Shown here piece after piece: positions 1-10,767 of a stretch of 64,000 nt of DNA. The notes beneath the pieces were generated by a model. The model searched no databases and had not been told where the DNA came from. It saw nothing but the letters and a program-made list of their open reading frames with translations. Every line of letters begins with the position of its first letter. Position 1 is the first letter of the stretch. Source of the stretch: Stieleria marina (lineage in GTDB: Bacteria > Planctomycetota > Planctomycetia > Pirellulales > Pirellulaceae); contig CP036526.1 of the NCBI GenBank assembly GCA_007741555.1, forward strand, positions 3,348,001 through 3,412,000. Direction: 5' to 3'. A program made the position numbers and the translations under genes.

Positions 1-3000
1 TGCTTAACTCCGGGCGTCCACCCAATTGCTTTGCGATCGCATCAAGCTGCTGCTGCAAGTCATCCAGCGTTTTGGTGGCTTGCTGGGCAGTCTCTTCGGC
101 AAGTTGGCCGGCCGGGTTAGGCCGAGTCAGACGCTCCAGCTTTTCCTTCTGTGCCTCGCGTATTGCTTGTTCGATCTCTTTCCGCTGGTCCTTGGCATAG
201 TCTCGCGTTTGATCGGCAGCTTGCTCGGCTTTGTCAGCGTTGGCTTCACGCTGCTTCTGCTGATCGATTTGCGACTGCAATTGATCTCGCTGCTTCTGGT
301 CCGTCTTCTTTGGATCCGCTTTCTTCAGTCGATCCTCCGCCCGTTGGCGTTGGTCTCTGGCATCGCGTTCCTGACGTTGAGCTTGCTGGACGCGGCGGTT
401 CGCTTCCTGCTCTTCGCGTGACCACTGGGCGCGTTCCCGATTCATATCCTGCACGATTCGGTTCCGTGTATTTCTTGCCTTGCTTTCCATTTTGCTCTGC
501 GCACTCTTTCGTGCCGGTTCGTTTTGATGCACGTCTCGCTGGGATGCTTCGGCAGATTCTTGCTTGGCTTTCTTGATGGCCTCGGCGGCCTGGCTCACTG
601 ACTGTTTGGCGTTTTGGACCGTCTTTTTCATTTGCTCAGCCAACGCACTCTCGCCGCCCATCTGCCGACTTTCGTCCACGGCTTTCTTAAGTGCTTCGCG
701 GGCCTCGGTGAATTTGTCTCGGGTTTTGGGTTCATTTGCCCAGCCGGAGGCTTCCTGCGCCATTCCCAGCAAATGGTTGCTTGTTGATTCAAGTCGTCGA
801 GACAACTCTTCCAGCTTTTTGGCTGCACGACGCTTGGCCTCTTGAACCGCTGCATCACTTCGTTCGAGTGCTTGATTGAGTTGGCGCTCGTCGCTTTCGG
901 CTTGTTCCAAAGTCTTTTGCGCCGACTGCGCCGCGTTTTCGGAAATCTCCGAGAGTTCCTGCTGCATCGGTTCGTTCTTCTTCAGTTCCGCCTCCAGCTT
1001 TTTGAGCAACTCTTCGGGATCGCTATTGGCCGCGTCCGCCATCGCTTTGGCTTCTTCGTAACGCTGTTCCAAATCGCGCGCAATCTGCAACTCTTCTTCA
1101 GTCTTTCGCAATTCCTCTCGTGATTGATCAGCGTTTTCGCCACGTTCAAGTTTGTCGAAATGCTCGGCGGTCTTTTCCAACGTACTCGCCAGCTGCGACA
1201 AACTCTCTTCGGCTTTTTCCAGTGCGGCGTCACGTTGCTGTTCGTTCGCGGCGTCCTTGGCGTCCTGCATCGCCTCTTTTGCTTGCTCCGATGCGTCGTT
1301 GATCGCCGAAGCAGCTGCGTCGGCATCTCTGGCAATTTCACGTTGCTCGTCGTCCAACATGTCCGACGTATTGGCCTTGTCGATCAAAGCTTGCACAGTC
1401 TGTTCGGCAGCCGTTTCGGCTTCTTCTTGTTGGGCGGCCAATTGCTCGGCCGTTTCGCTTTGCGAATCCTGTCGTTGATCCGTTCGCTGCTCCGCTTCCG
1501 TCGCTTTTTCAGCAGCCTGACGGGCTTGTTCGGGAAGCGACAGCACATAGCGCTGAATCGTCGCTCGTGCTGCGATCACGTGCGGCTGCAAATTCTGGAG
1601 CCCCGCATCGACGCGCTGCGTCAGCTTGTTCAGCGAAACTTCGGCCGACACCGGTTCTTTCTGGTCCCAACGACGGCGTGTCAGACGGTCGCGTGCGGCA
1701 GAGAAATCCTTGTCGTAGCGGGTTCGGTCCATCGGATCGATTAGAGTTGGCCAATCCAGTTTGGATTCTTGCCACTGCTTGATGGACCACTCCGCAGCCA
1801 GTGAATAGCGATGAATCCAGATCCCGCTGCTAAGCCGGTCGTCGGCTGAATTCGACAATGACTGTTCTGAAACCAGCAGTTGTTTAAGTTCGGATTGCGC
1901 TAGTTCAGCTTCGTGGACCGATTCCAATACGCGAATCGCACCCGACAGATTTTCGTGCACCTCGGTAGGCGATTCGTCTTTGTAGTCGGCAAAACCATTT
2001 TCGTTGACATGTTCGATTGCACGACGCAGCAGAGTCAAATCGGCGGCATGTTTTAGATCGACTCGGGGACGCCGACGATGCAATTCCGATTCGGCGGTCA
2101 AACGCTGGGCGGCCTGTCCGATCCGATGGATGTAGTTCGATTCGGCCGCCTGTGCTTCCCAGTTGGCCAAGGCTGCTTTGTCAGCATCGTCCTCCTTCTC
2201 GCTGCGTTCTTGCTGTCGGACCGCCTCTCGACCACTTCGCTGGATCTGGCGAATCAAATCTGCATACGAACGCATTTCGCGGCGAATGTCACGATAGGAT
2301 TCATTGAACAGCTGCATCAGTCGTCCGTCGGCCATGCCGGTCGCAGATTTCTTTTTCAGTTCGCCTTCAAAACGCCTGATGAGATCACGCTGGTTCTTTT
2401 CCGATTCGTCGTCCTTGATCCGGTTGATCAACAACGACCAGCGTTCGGCCCAGCGACGCCAACTTTCGCCAGCGAAATGCGCGCGTGACGAATCCATCAG
2501 CACGGCATCATGCTTGCGTATCAATTCATCAATGGCTTTCATCCTCGCTAAAGTCACTTTCAGATAACGATCAAATCGATCCGCAGGCAAACCGGACGCT
2601 TCGTTTGTCATTGGTTGCAGACTACTTTGCAGTGCGCTGGCGTCGCGGGTCACCGCCAGTGAAAGTTCGTGCGACACGATCGCTCGCGCCAACGTGTTGA
2701 TACGCATCGCCTGATGGCTAAGCCGTGTGCCATGGTTGGAGACGCTTTTTGCGATTTTTGCCTGCGCTGTTTTCCAAAGATCGCTTTCGATGCTCAGGGC
2801 ATGAGCCAGTTCTTCGACGGAATATTTCAATTCGCCATCCATCGCGATGATTGCCCGTCCCATCAATTCCAGCGAATTGGTGTCCGTCACTTGGTCGGTG
2901 ATTTCGATCGAATTGGCCAACGATTGCAAGACCGACGAAGTGCGTTCATTCAGTTCGGCGTACAGTTGCCGAAGCGAATTGATCTCGGCCGCATCGGGCG

Positions 3001-4768
3001 TTCGGCCCAGTTCTTTGATCGTATCGCCGACCGCGGCCGCTGATTTTGTCCACGCCAACACTTCCGTCGTCAGTTCGCTCCATTCGTCCAGTTTGCGATG
3101 GCGGTCATCATCAAATCCTTCGTCGGCGATCAACAAATCGACGATTCGTGATTCGCCCCGAAGGCCTCGGCGATCAATCGCGACCAATCGAGTGCGGACG
3201 ATATCGCCGCTGGACAGTTTGGGCGTTTCTTTGTTACCGCCCGTCCGTTTCAAAAGATCCCATTGCCAACTCGGCTGAGCGTCGCGGCTGGGCGAAGGCA
3301 CCGGGATTTCGAAGGTTTCGCTCGTGATCGAATTGATGGTGATCTCTTGAATAATCTTGTCGACCGGCAAATCGTCTTGAACTGATCCTGCCAAATCCAA
3401 GACCGCTAACGGTGAAACGATCATCATGTCAGTGACCGTGTCAGCCCACTTTGCGACCGGTGGCGTGTCGATGACCGGCACGATGGTGTAGGTCGGACTG
3501 AACGGGTTGTTGAGTCCGGATTTGATACTGACTGCATCGACTTGGTACTGACCCGCCGTTTTAATCGGGATCGACGCCGTGAACATGTTTTTCGATTCGT
3601 CGGCCTGGAACAATTCAATCTCGCCGCCTTCGTTGGCAAAACGAATTTTCGCGTCGCGTACAGGTTCGTCAAACTGGATGGTCAGTTCTGCGGTGGTCCC
3701 CGTCAGCGCTTTCAAATCTCCGTGCTCGTCCTCCTCAGTACGTTCAGCCAGTTTTGCATAGCTGGGAAACTGATAACGCTTCTGGAACAGTCCGACTCGC
3801 GGGCGCGGCAGCGGCGTCAAGCGATGCCACAGCGAAATTGCGTCGCCGGCAAAGATCTGATATTCGATCGGCGATTTTCCCACGGACAAATTCGCCGCGA
3901 AATGATCACTCGTCTCGATCGTCGTTTGACTCGAATTCGGATTGGTTTCTTCGCTCGTATTGCGGTTGGCAATCGATGCGGCTGAGTTGGCGGTTGCCGG
4001 TTTGGCTCGCGGTGACATCATGGACTCGCCGCTCATGCCGTCATCCGACTGCCACACCAATAGCACTTCGTCGGTGATCTCACCTGTGATCTCGATCACG
4101 ATTCCGACCGCGTCGCCTTCGGCAACGTATCCCGAGGCGGGCGACGGTTGGATGATTGCAATTTTTGTTTTCGATGCTCGTTCGATCGGAGCGCCCGGCA
4201 ACATCGCCCTTGCAAAACGACGCCCGAACTGCATTTGCGGAATCAGCAATAGCACCAGACAAACTGCGGCGATTGTCAAGCCAGCCGACAGCCATTTGCG
4301 AATCAACGCCATCGGCAACAAATCGGCCACGTTCAGCAACGCCACACGTCGGGCGACGCGTTTTTGCAATCGTTCGCGAAAATCGGCGGAACCATTCGCC
4401 TCGTTGGGGTCAGCTAATTCGACCGCCGACAACAGATCATCGCGCAGTCGCGGTGTCGTCGACTGCATGTGAACGGCCAGCGAAGTCGCTTCGGTATCTC
4501 GTAAGCCACCGAACCCAAAAAACCACATCGCGGCGATTGTGGCGCTGTAACCGACCACACTCAGCAACACGCGCACGCTATCGGGGAGAATCCAGAAATA
4601 GTCGCACAGCGCTATCAGCAACATGGCCGCGACAAACACGACGATGCCACCCGCGATGGCCCGCAGCACCAACAGCACTTTGCGGCGTTGGCCAAACTTC
4701 TGCAGCGTTCGCGCGGTAACGGGATCCAGTCCGACGCTGGTCACTTGATCTGATGGATAAGTCGACAT
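1..4768 (-). CDS. Large membrane-anchored coiled-coil protein, 3' end outside window
   Basis: The frame is open from ATG at 4768 to the left edge, so at least 1589 residues are visible and the C-terminus is missing. Two N-terminal hydrophobic segments (about residues 30-90) and a third near residue 165 are followed by a beta-rich extracytoplasmic part. The last ~800 visible residues are a very long charged coiled coil rich in Gln, Glu, Lys and Ala. The layout resembles the large DUF4175-like proteins that end planctomycete BatA/VWA operons; I infer a structural role in an envelope complex. It starts 3 bp after the stop of the VWA gene upstream, so the two are co-transcribed. Confidence 0.8.
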   Translation of the reverse strand, partial: MSTYPSDQVTSVGLDPVTARTLQKFGQRRKVLLVLRAIAGGIVVFVAAMLLIALCDYFWILPDSVRVLLSVVGYSATIAAMWFFGFGGLRDTEATSLAVHMQSTTPRLRDDLLSAVELADPNEANGSADFRERLQKRVARRVALLNVADLLPMALIRKWLSAGLTIAAVCLVLLLIPQMQFGRRFARAMLPGAPIERASKTKIAIIQPSPASGYVAEGDAVGIVIEITGEITDEVLLVWQSDDGMSGESMMSPRAKPATANSAASIANRNTSEETNPNSSQTTIETSDHFAANLSVGKSPIEYQIFAGDAISLWHRLTPLPRPRVGLFQKRYQFPSYAKLAERTEEDEHGDLKALTGTTAELTIQFDEPVRDAKIRFANEGGEIELFQADESKNMFTASIPIKTAGQYQVDAVSIKSGLNNPFSPTYTIVPVIDTPPVAKWADTVTDMMIVSPLAVLDLAGSVQDDLPVDKIIQEITINSITSETFEIPVPSPSRDAQPSWQWDLLKRTGGNKETPKLSSGDIVRTRLVAIDRRGLRGESRIVDLLIADEGFDDDRHRKLDEWSELTTEVLAWTKSAAAVGDTIKELGRTPDAAEINSLRQLYAELNERTSSVLQSLANSIEITDQVTDTNSLELMGRAIIAMDGELKYSVEELAHALSIESDLWKTAQAKIAKSVSNHGTRLSHQAMRINTLARAIVSHELSLAVTRDASALQSSLQPMTNEASGLPADRFDRYLKVTLARMKAIDELIRKHDAVLMDSSRAHFAGESWRRWAERWSLLINRIKDDESEKNQRDLIRRFEGELKKKSATGMADGRLMQLFNESYRDIRREMRSYADLIRQIQRSGREAVRQQERSEKEDDADKAALANWEAQAAESNYIHRIGQAAQRLTAESELHRRRPRVDLKHAADLTLLRRAIEHVNENGFADYKDESPTEVHENLSGAIRVLESVHEAELAQSELKQLLVSEQSLSNSADDRLSSGIWIHRYSLAAEWSIKQWQESKLDWPTLIDPMDRTRYDKDFSAARDRLTRRRWDQKEPVSAEVSLNKLTQRVDAGLQNLQPHVIAARATIQRYVLSLPEQARQAAEKATEAEQRTDQRQDSQSETAEQLAAQQEEAETAAEQTVQALIDKANTSDMLDDEQREIARDADAAASAINDASEQAKEAMQDAKDAANEQQRDAALEKAEESLSQLASTLEKTAEHFDKLERGENADQSREELRKTEEELQIARDLEQRYEEAKAMADAANSDPEELLKKLEAELKKNEPMQQELSEISENAAQSAQKTLEQAESDERQLNQALERSDAAVQEAKRRAAKKLEELSRRLESTSNHLLGMAQEASGWANEPKTRDKFTEAREALKKAVDESRQMGGESALAEQMKKTVQNAKQSVSQAAEAIKKAKQESAEASQRDVHQNEPARKSAQSKMESKARNTRNRIVQDMNRERAQWSREEQEANRRVQQAQRQERDARDQRQRAEDRLKKADPKKTDQKQRDQLQSQIDQQKQREANADKAEQAADQTRDYAKDQRKEIEQAIREAQKEKLERLTRPNPAGQLAEETAQQATKTLDDLQQQLDAIAKQLGGRPELS

Positions 4769-4771
4769 GGG

Positions 4772-7150
4772 TTACACCAATCCTGATCGTTTTCTGAGCC
4801 ACCATTCGATCGCCAACAAAGCAATCACGGCCCAAAACCAATAGAATGATTGCCAAATCAGGATATCCGATTCGACGATGGATCCGCTGGAAAGCGGTTT
4901 GATTTTCTCAAGTAAAGTCACTGCCGACGATTCATGCACGTACGCACCGCCGGCTGCCGCAGCGATTTGATTCAGCGTTCCTGCGTCCAACGCAATCCGC
5001 CGCATCTCGAGAGATTCGGATTGACTGACCCAAATCGGCGTCGACGCCTGCAAGGCCGATTCGTCAAACCCGCTTGCTCGGACACGAACACTGTATCCTC
5101 CTGGCGAAAGAGTCGGCGTTTGCCCCTGATACGTTCCGCGTGCGGGATCATCGACACTCAAAGGCACCGTTGCGACGACGCGATCATTGGCAATCAACAG
5201 CGCGTCGACAGTTGCGTCCCCGACCGGTTGCGACCGAGTGTCTTGCAGACGGACGCGAATGGTTGCCGATTCATCGGGGCCGTACTGAATCTTGTCCGTC
5301 CCCAGTGCCACGTATTCATCACTGGCAGAATACGGAGGCTGCATGACGGCCGCCAACAGCTGATTCCAAAACCGAGCGTGAAATCGATCCGCGACCTTAT
5401 AACGCCATCGCCAAGTTTCATCCGACGAAAGATAAAATACGCGTCCGCCGCCAAACAATCGTGTCACCAACCAAGGTGACTTAATACCGCTTTGGCCGAT
5501 CGCGGTGGCCCAGACCTCGGCTCCCTCTTGCGCCTGCACATGGTTGACCGATTTGGGAGCTGGGATCTGCGACCAAAACTCTTCGATGTTCTGCGAATCC
5601 CCATACAAATTCATCAGCGGATGCTCTTTGCCCATCGTCGTCAATTCCAACGATTTGGCGGACAGCCGTGGAATCGCACGGTCATAGCGAATCGGAATCA
5701 ATTCACTCAGCGTGCCGTCGGCCAGTTGACGTAGTTGCCGATAACGACCATCAATCGCGATCAATCCGCCACCGCGAGTCACAAATTCTTTCAACAAGAA
5801 AATGTCATTGGTCGAAAGCAAATCCGCGGGGATTTCGCCTAGCACCACGGCGTCGTACTGTGCCATCGTTTCGCGGTCCGCCGGAAACTGCCCGTCGTCC
5901 TTGCCTCGCAAAAGCTGGACGTCGTCGGTACCCGGACCTGCGATCACAATATTGACCGTCCATGCCGGGTCGCGTTGAAAGAGATTGTTCAGATAACGCG
6001 TCTCCCAGCGGCTGGATCCGTCGATGATCAACAGTCGACGATCACGCGTGTTGGCGGCCACGCGAAACGACCGCGAATTGTTTTCGCTGACCGAATCGCC
6101 ACCCTGCACGACGCCCAGCGGTTCGACCGCAGCGGTCAAATCCATCACCACCGTGCTACGCTGAACGCCTCGCTGTGATTCGGTGTTCAGTGATTCAACG
6201 ATCGAGCCGACGTCTAATTCAAACGGAATCGATTGCTGGCCATCGTTCAGCGGCGTGACGTTCTGTTGCCAAACCGTTTTGCCGGCCGACTCAATTCGAA
6301 CCAACACCGACTGTCCGGCCAAACCGTACTGCTTCAAGATCAATTCGCCAGCCAGCTGGCCATCCGAAGCCACACTCTCGGGCGTGACCACGTTGACGAT
6401 TCCGACGTCAGTGGGTTCGTCGGTTGAACCCATGCCCACGGCGTGAACCGCGTACGATTGCAGCCGCAGCTCCTTGGCCAAATCGACCGCCGATCGACCC
6501 GCGTTGTCACGCCCATCCGAAAACAAAACCAACGCGGCTTGCTGAAGTTTCTCGGCCGAATCTTGCTCGGCACTGCTTTCGACTTCATCGGCAACGGCAT
6601 TGGCGTCAAACGAATCTAGCGCCAGCGAAAGACTGGACGCCAAATCCGTTCCCACACCATCTGCGTCCAACGCAAATGTCGTCGGCAGCGGTTCGTCCAT
6701 TCGCGACGACCAGAGCAACGTGGGATCGCCCGTGGAAAATGCCACGACATCGACTTCATGTGTTTCTTTTAACGTCGACAGCCAGCCCGGGTGACTGCCA
6801 TCGCCCAACAATACATCGACGCTGCGCCGCATTCGACTCGGCGACGAACTGGGGTCGCCACTGTCCGTGACCGCCATGCTTTTGGATTGATCGATGGCAA
6901 ACACCACTCGTCCCAGTTTGCCCACCACCGTGCGGCGGTGAAGCACCGGCCCCGATAGCAGCAGGATCGTCAAAGCAACCGCAGTGGCGCGCAGCGACGG
7001 CAGCAGGTAAGAGTACGGCGAAGCAAGGTGTTTTGTCTCTCGCAAATACACCCATGCCACAAACGCCGCGGCGACCGCAGCGACGGCGACGACCATCCAG
7101 AGCGGAGCTTCCCCTGCAAATCGCAGTGTTCCCATTAGCAGTGTTCCCAT
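4772..7150 (-). CDS. Membrane VWA / amidotransferase-like domain protein
   Basis: 792 residues. Two N-terminal helices (about 15-35 and 52-70) lead to a von Willebrand factor A-like domain with the metal-site motif DQSKS (about residue 87) and a second strand LFSDGRDN (about 210). The middle part (residues ~375-600) has the alternating hydrophobic pattern of the glutamine-amidotransferase-like fold found in this family. A final helix lies near residue 770. It overlaps the upstream gene by one base (TAATG), so translation is probably coupled. Known context of such genes is the MoxR/Bat locus, thought to assemble envelope complexes; the substrate cannot be seen here. Confidence 0.82.
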   Translation of the reverse strand: MGTLLMGTLRFAGEAPLWMVVAVAAVAAAFVAWVYLRETKHLASPYSYLLPSLRATAVALTILLLSGPVLHRRTVVGKLGRVVFAIDQSKSMAVTDSGDPSSSPSRMRRSVDVLLGDGSHPGWLSTLKETHEVDVVAFSTGDPTLLWSSRMDEPLPTTFALDADGVGTDLASSLSLALDSFDANAVADEVESSAEQDSAEKLQQAALVLFSDGRDNAGRSAVDLAKELRLQSYAVHAVGMGSTDEPTDVGIVNVVTPESVASDGQLAGELILKQYGLAGQSVLVRIESAGKTVWQQNVTPLNDGQQSIPFELDVGSIVESLNTESQRGVQRSTVVMDLTAAVEPLGVVQGGDSVSENNSRSFRVAANTRDRRLLIIDGSSRWETRYLNNLFQRDPAWTVNIVIAGPGTDDVQLLRGKDDGQFPADRETMAQYDAVVLGEIPADLLSTNDIFLLKEFVTRGGGLIAIDGRYRQLRQLADGTLSELIPIRYDRAIPRLSAKSLELTTMGKEHPLMNLYGDSQNIEEFWSQIPAPKSVNHVQAQEGAEVWATAIGQSGIKSPWLVTRLFGGGRVFYLSSDETWRWRYKVADRFHARFWNQLLAAVMQPPYSASDEYVALGTDKIQYGPDESATIRVRLQDTRSQPVGDATVDALLIANDRVVATVPLSVDDPARGTYQGQTPTLSPGGYSVRVRASGFDESALQASTPIWVSQSESLEMRRIALDAGTLNQIAAAAGGAYVHESSAVTLLEKIKPLSSGSIVESDILIWQSFYWFWAVIALLAIEWWLRKRSGLV

Positions 7151-9570
7151 TACAAGCCCCTCCCCGTCATCACGGCCTGAGGCGGATCCACTGGCACACG
7201 CGATTGGGCTCCCGCTGACCGACGTCCCACCAGATGTTGTTGCAAGAACAGTTCACCGACCATGCCGATCAAAAGTGCCAATAGCAGCCATCGCCAAATT
7301 TCGCGTCCGAAACGTCGCGTTTGGTCGTCGGCTTGCAAGTCACTCAGCTCAGCGTAGATGTTCGCATCGACTTTCTTGGCGACCGCTTTCAACGCATCCG
7401 GATCGACCGATCGAAGTTGCGATTCAGAATGAGGAACCTCGACCACGCGAATTGTTTTTGTAATTAAACTCTCCGCCGCGTCACTTTCGTCGTTTTCGGC
7501 GGGATCGTTTGGCCCGACCGAACGAAACGCGTACGTCCCGGGCACTTGGGTCTGCAACCACTGAAGCTCTCTCGGCGACGAACCATCCGATTCGCCTGCC
7601 GGCGTCAACGACACCTCTGCTTCGCCGGGCGGCTGGACCGAATAGCGCGTTTGCGTCGATGGGGATTCCGCAGCGGAGGCTTCTTTCTTTCCTGCACCGG
7701 CATTCATCGAACCACCGGCCAACTTCAACTCCGATGTCGGCAGCGAAATCGGTTGCCCAACTTCCAAGGTCGTTGTCTTTCGCCGACCCGCCAAATCCAT
7801 CACCAACTGTTGCATCATCGGAAGATACGCCAGCCGTAGCGGCAGCGTCGACCACGCTGCATCGCACGGTAACGCGAACTGACAAACTTGGCCGCGCCCG
7901 CGTGACGCCAACACCACCATCGGACGGCCGTCACCAAAAGTCATCAAAACACTCGCCGCGGTTTGCTCTCCCGCCAGCTCACTTTCACCTGCTGCTTCTT
8001 GCGTCACCGCATCTTCGTCCGCGGTCGCGGCTTCTCCTTGCGACACCGTCAACTGCCGATACGCAAACACCTCCACATCCGACAGCGGACGCTCATTCGC
8101 CGCGGCCAATAATCTCCAAGGCGAATATTGTTGGTTCAGTTCCGCAATCGTCGTCACCGTCACATTGCGTTCGTCTGGCGTACCAACAATTTCACCCAGC
8201 CGCGCCGGAAAACTCAGCGCTCCCGCATCGGACTGCCACGGCGTGTTGAAGGATTCCGCTTCGACGCGGTCACCGTCAAAAACCACCAGCGAACCACCCT
8301 GCAACACAAATGTCGACAAAGCCGCTCGCTGGGATCGATCCAGCGTCCCGACGTTGGCCAGCACCACGATCTCCGGTCGAACGTTTGCAATTGTGTCTGT
8401 GATCTCAGAACTGCGGATCAAATCGGCTCGCACCGAATCGGGTTGATCGTCGCCACCAAAAGCAAACGGGCTCAACGCGATCGACAAAAAATCCGCCTGA
8501 CCTTCCAACGGACGACGACTCGGTTTGCCATCGACCAACACCACGCTGATCTCTCGCATCACATCCACCGCGATCCTGCGCCGGTTGTCATCGGCCAACG
8601 AATCCGCATGCTCCACCGACACCGTTACTTCGCGCACACCGGGTTCGTCGATGCGGTGATTCAACCGTGCCGTCGCAGAGGATCGTTCGCCGATCGAAAT
8701 CGTTCGCGGTGGCAGATCCACCCCATCGATTGACCACACGAGTCGTAGGTCGCCCGTCGGCACATCCGCCGCATTACGAACTCGTGCCGAAAACTGTGTG
8801 CTCCGTCCCGCTACCACCGCAGGCGAATCCACCGTCACGGATTCGACCGAAACATTGGCCGCCTTTTCCGATTCGCTGCCAAAATTCCAGAAACTGACCG
8901 TCGGTCGCGGGTCAATCTTGCTTAACCGTCGCGAAATTCCGTCCAGAGATTTCAGCGAAGACTTAGTGAGATTGCAGCTCTGAAAATCCGACACCAACAA
9001 AACGCTCGTCTGTGCATGCGAACTTTGCTGGGCCGCGCCGACCGCCGCGTCGATCATCACCGACAGATCAACCGGGCCAAACGTCGCTTTCAATTGCTTG
9101 ATTTCGTCCAAAGCATCCGCCGCACCCATCGTCGCAGCGGGCGAATCCACCGTACTGCTTCGCACCAAAATCACCTCGTCACGACGCGACAGCTTTTTCA
9201 AAAAATCCGTCAGACCTGTTTTGGCCTGTTGCAGCCGTGATGGCTGTCCACTGACAGACGCGTTCATGCTGCGACTGTCATCGATCGCAATCACGATCGT
9301 TCGCGGTGCATCGCCCGGCATCGCGCGAAAACCCGTCAGCACGGGCCGCGCAAGACAGAACGCCAACAAGATCGGAATCAAACATCGCAGCAACAACAGC
9401 AGCAAGTTGGCAATCTGCATGCGGCGACGGTTCACGCGGATCACACTGTCTAGCAAATGCCACGCACCCCAGTCGATCGTGGTGAATCGACTACGATGCA
9501 GCAAATGAATAACCAAAGGAATCGTGAACGCCAAAGCACCCAGAGCCAGCAGCGAGTTCAGCAGCGTCAA
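7150..9570 (-). CDS. BatA-type N-terminal domain and VWA protein
   Basis: 806 residues. The first ~80 residues match the BatA (aerotolerance regulator) N-terminal domain: a helix, then FTIPLVIHLLHRSR and a second helix ending ARPVL. A VWA domain follows with DDSRS (about residue 98) and the strand LLVSDFQ (about 200). The central part is beta-rich and looks like an immunoglobulin-like plus amidotransferase-like region; a C-terminal helix (about 760-780) anchors the protein. It overlaps the DUF58 gene upstream by 4 bp and the VWA gene downstream by 1 bp, a tight operon. No MoxR ATPase is visible in the window. Confidence 0.85.
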   Translation of the reverse strand: MTLLNSLLALGALAFTIPLVIHLLHRSRFTTIDWGAWHLLDSVIRVNRRRMQIANLLLLLLRCLIPILLAFCLARPVLTGFRAMPGDAPRTIVIAIDDSRSMNASVSGQPSRLQQAKTGLTDFLKKLSRRDEVILVRSSTVDSPAATMGAADALDEIKQLKATFGPVDLSVMIDAAVGAAQQSSHAQTSVLLVSDFQSCNLTKSSLKSLDGISRRLSKIDPRPTVSFWNFGSESEKAANVSVESVTVDSPAVVAGRSTQFSARVRNAADVPTGDLRLVWSIDGVDLPPRTISIGERSSATARLNHRIDEPGVREVTVSVEHADSLADDNRRRIAVDVMREISVVLVDGKPSRRPLEGQADFLSIALSPFAFGGDDQPDSVRADLIRSSEITDTIANVRPEIVVLANVGTLDRSQRAALSTFVLQGGSLVVFDGDRVEAESFNTPWQSDAGALSFPARLGEIVGTPDERNVTVTTIAELNQQYSPWRLLAAANERPLSDVEVFAYRQLTVSQGEAATADEDAVTQEAAGESELAGEQTAASVLMTFGDGRPMVVLASRGRGQVCQFALPCDAAWSTLPLRLAYLPMMQQLVMDLAGRRKTTTLEVGQPISLPTSELKLAGGSMNAGAGKKEASAAESPSTQTRYSVQPPGEAEVSLTPAGESDGSSPRELQWLQTQVPGTYAFRSVGPNDPAENDESDAAESLITKTIRVVEVPHSESQLRSVDPDALKAVAKKVDANIYAELSDLQADDQTRRFGREIWRWLLLALLIGMVGELFLQQHLVGRRSAGAQSRVPVDPPQAVMTGRGL

Positions 9571-10529
9571 CTCACTCGCCTCCTAAACGACATGTATTCG
9601 TGCAATCCATCGGCAAACGGGCGGTCGGTTGTCAGCGGAACATGATCCACGCGGTTCTGTCGGCAGGCTTCCACCAAAGCACTTTGATGTTCAGCCAGTC
9701 GTTGCAAATAAGCCTCCTGCAGCGAACGCGCATCGACGGTGTGTTCGTTAGCCGGGTTTTCGATGTCGCGAAATTGGATCCTTCCCGAGAATGGAAAATC
9801 CATTTCGTCCGGGTCCAGTATCTGAAAGAAAATGACTTCGTGGTTTTTGGATCGAAACAATGCCAGCGATTTGCTGATCGAATCCACATCGCCCATGCCG
9901 TCACTAATGATGATCAACATTCCGCGGCGTTTCAGCTTCGACGCGATCTTGCGAAACACGCCGCCCAAATCCGTCTCGCGTCGTGACACCTCGTCCGTCA
10001 ACGGTTTCAAAACCGCTCGCAAATGCGACGGACGCGAACGCACCGGCACGATCTCGCGCGGCGCGTCATCAAACGTGATCAAACCCGCGCCGTCTTGCTG
10101 GCCCAACATCAAATACGTCAACGAAGCAGCCAGCTGCACAGCAAAATCATGCTTCGTCTTGCCACCCGTCTCACTGCCACCCGACTTCGTGCCGCCAGCC
10201 TTCATGCCACCAGCCTTCATGCCACCGCCTCGGCTTCCGCCATACGCCATCGAACCGCTCCGGTCGACCAACAACGTGCAACGCAGATTCGTTTCTTCCT
10301 CAAACTCACGAATGTACAGCCGATCGCTTTTTCCGTACGCCTTCCAGTCAATCTTCTTCAGATCATCGCCGCGCACGTAGGGGCGGTGTTCCTTGAATTC
10401 GACGCTAAAACCCTTGTGCGGCGATCGGTGCCGTCCGTTGCAGTAGCCTTCGACCACGCCACGAGCCAGCATTTGCAGACGCGCAATCCGCGAAAGTTCC
10501 TTCGGCTTGATGTAGTCCAGAATTCGCAT
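9567..10529 (-). CDS. DUF58 domain protein, first gene of the Bat-like operon
   Basis: 320 residues from the ATG chosen at 10529 (MRILDYIKPKEL), where similarity to DUF58 proteins begins; an in-frame start at 10622 would add 31 unconserved residues. The DUF58 signature is clear: YVRGDDLKKIDWKAYGKSDRLYIREFEEE, followed by a VWA-like strand with the motif DRSGSM. Between the VWA strand and the next helix sits a Gly/Lys-rich insert of near-identical GGMKA-type units, absent from typical family members. DUF58 proteins normally pair with a MoxR ATPase and BatA proteins; here the partners downstream are present and the ATPase is not. Confidence 0.85.
   Translation of the reverse strand: MRILDYIKPKELSRIARLQMLARGVVEGYCNGRHRSPHKGFSVEFKEHRPYVRGDDLKKIDWKAYGKSDRLYIREFEEETNLRCTLLVDRSGSMAYGGSRGGGMKAGGMKAGGTKSGGSETGGKTKHDFAVQLAASLTYLMLGQQDGAGLITFDDAPREIVPVRSRPSHLRAVLKPLTDEVSRRETDLGGVFRKIASKLKRRGMLIIISDGMGDVDSISKSLALFRSKNHEVIFFQILDPDEMDFPFSGRIQFRDIENPANEHTVDARSLQEAYLQRLAEHQSALVEACRQNRVDHVPLTTDRPFADGLHEYMSFRRRVS
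10180..10245 (-). repeat. Short in-gene tandem repeat (GGMKA/GGTKS units)
   Basis: A run of repeated 15-bp units inside the DUF58 gene encodes GGMKAGGMKAGGTKSGGSETGG-like peptide. It lies in the loop after the DRSGSM motif, so its length could change by slippage without destroying the fold. Confidence 0.7.
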
Positions 10530-10767
10530 CAGCGAGTCGGGGAGGTAGGAATCGTTTGGGTGGGAGCAGTCCAGTATATCCTGCCGTGTCTTTTGCGTGA
10601 CCGACGGTTTGGCCCAACCCAATCGATTGCCAGCAATAATCAGTCACAATCGAGTGCCCAAATCCGGCATAATGCTCAGACTCACTCGGGGACCCTTTCG
10701 TGCCCCCCCCTAGTTGCCCGCAAAGTTGTCCTGCCTCGTTCCACTACCCGCCGAGCCTTTTCCTACC

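Noticed and set aside
26..3985. Plus-strand frames opposite the large coiled-coil gene
   Set aside because: They are shadows of the uninterrupted minus-strand frame, whose repetitive Gln/Glu/Lys codons leave the complement open.
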